DNA from: Seriola aureovittata
Taxonomy: Eukaryota; Chordata; Actinopteri; Carangiformes; Carangidae
Length of the DNA stretch: 64,000 bases
Assembly (NCBI RefSeq): GCF_021018895.1
Contig: NC_079375.1
Location: forward strand, 3,992,560 to 4,056,559
Reading direction: 5' to 3'
Shown here piece after piece: positions 62,736-64,000 of the stretch (the first letter of the stretch is position 1; each line of letters opens with the position of its first letter). Under the pieces are notes generated by a model, which saw only the letters and a list, made by a program, of their open reading frames with translations, was not told the DNA's origin and made no database searches. A program made the translations under genes and the position numbers.

Positions 62736-64000
62736 CCGGGGGTCTCTTTTGTTGCGAGCGCAGTGAAAGCCCAGCAGGGGGAGCCGCCTTGACAATTTGT
62801 CAGCGGCGCCACGCTTATTTTCCGAGGCCGTCCGGCTCCTCAGCGCTGTGGCAGTGACAGTCACCTTCACCAGAAGAAGCGAGGCCAAAGACAAAGGCTT
62901 TAAATTGACTCTGAGCCTGATTTACCCAGCCTGCCTCTGGTCTTTACCGCCCTGCCCCTCAAACACACACAGCTTTTTTTTCCCTCCTTTTTTTCCAACT
63001 TATATTTCGCATATTTAAATTCAACTTTAGAAAATGTTCAGTTTGTCACTGAAGGACGTTTACACTGAGTGGATTCATCCTTTTTTAAATGCAGGCACCA
63101 TTTCATCAAATGGAAATATTAGTGAGAAACTTTAGTAAGAGCTTTATTTTCCCCAAAATTACATTTTTAGTAGCTTTTTCAACTTCTGGGTCCAAACAAA
63201 GCTTGGCTACACAAGATGAATTTAATATATTTGGTTGTTTCAAATCCTAAAACGAGACAGAATAAGGCAGGATCAAGAACTATAAGTGAGACTCTTGTTT
63301 ATCTTGTCATCCTGTTTATTTAATGTGTGAACACAGAGGTGTTGCTGCCGCGATGCTCTGATGAGAATAAAAGTGCAACATGTAAATGTAAACATTAGTG
63401 ATTAGTACAGTACAAATTAGTCTTTACAGTGTTGAATATTCAATGTCTAAAACTGCAGTTGTGTGTTGTGAATATGTGAGACACAGCGTTGCTTCTCAGC
63501 TCAAACTCAGCAAAGAAATGAGTCTTTAAAAGTTTATTACATTTATCCTGCATCAGGTTGGACGATGAGGCAGCAAACACAGACTTATCGGAGCAGATCC
63601 GCGTAAATAAGAGTTGTCTTAACGTCTGTTTACAGAGTTGTAATGGAGAGCACATGGTGTATTATCACCTTCATTGATTACCTGGTTTGTTTTCAACAGT
63701 CTGAAGGTCGGAGTACGACTCAGAAAGCTTCGGCGGCGGGAAGAGTTGTATCATCTTTAGCTGCAGTGACTTCATGTCAGTCGCACAGGTCAAAGGTCAA
63801 CCTCTTACCATCAGATCAACAATCTAAAGCCCTCCAGTGACAAAGGCAATTAAAGAAAATTGTCCCCGAAACAATCTAGAATTGTAAAAAAAAAAGTAAA
63901 CATTTATATTCATATCTTGTTAATGTGTTGAACTGCTCTCTATCTTCTATCTATCTTCCTAATTGATTGTAAAGGGATAGTTCACACACTTTTCACAGAT

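Larger units (their letters stand above)
56872..64000 (+). other. ptprn2: ptprn2 intron (5' part), at least 7.1 kb
   Basis: No further exon recognised. It contains TA/GT and CA microsatellites, a C/T-rich tract, TIR element copy 4 and a minus-strand SINE. A GC-richer segment at 62470-62950 holds AC and GA tracts and no supported gene. Confidence 0.75.

Overview
The window is vertebrate nuclear DNA, AT-rich and mostly non-coding. It has GT/AG-bounded exons separated by kilobase introns, long CA microsatellites and dense transposon relics. The repeat types (L2-like LINE, Tc1/mariner and hAT-like elements, tRNA-derived SINEs) and an amplified single-exon TRIM gene point to a ray-finned fish, probably a percomorph teleost. 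No prokaryotic or viral gene is visible.

The backbone is one plus-strand gene, ptprn2 (phogrin / IA-2beta, a receptor-type protein-tyrosine phosphatase-like protein of dense-core secretory granules). I place eight consecutive internal coding exons at 15919-16032, 24962-25076, 25989-26133, 30246-30645, 35639-35950, 36518-36558, 39116-39489 and 56785-56871. All splice phases fit, so they join into 1588 nt (about 529 codons) of uninterrupted frame. They encode the RESP18-homology domain, the low-complexity luminal pro-region, a dibasic cleavage site and the start of the mature ectodomain. The signal-peptide exon(s), the rest of the ectodomain, the membrane span and the phosphatase domain lie outside the window. 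So 1-15918 and 56872-64000 are intronic as far as I can see.

Inside the 5-kb intron between the fourth and fifth exons sits an intact antisense single-exon TRIM gene (RING, B-boxes, coiled coil, PRY-SPRY; 564 aa). Beside it is a direct, 5'-truncated duplicate that keeps only the 3' half. A small fossil of the same TRIM family lies 28 bp past the first visible exon. A 24-bp near-palindrome made of two divergent GAANNGAAAC (ISRE/IRF-like) cores lies just upstream of the TRIM start codon.

The introns are filled with repeats. They include four copies of a roughly 450-bp TIR element with an internal CCAAT/ATTGG hairpin, one interrupted by a TA-flanked mariner-type MITE. There are also a hAT-like element with a 7-bp direct repeat, a SINE with a 16-bp target duplication, an L2-like LINE corpse, Tc1 transposase relics, and microsatellites including an uninterrupted (CA)99. 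No clearly new biological system is evident. The most interesting structures are the nested TRIM locus with its palindrome and the layered transposon history.
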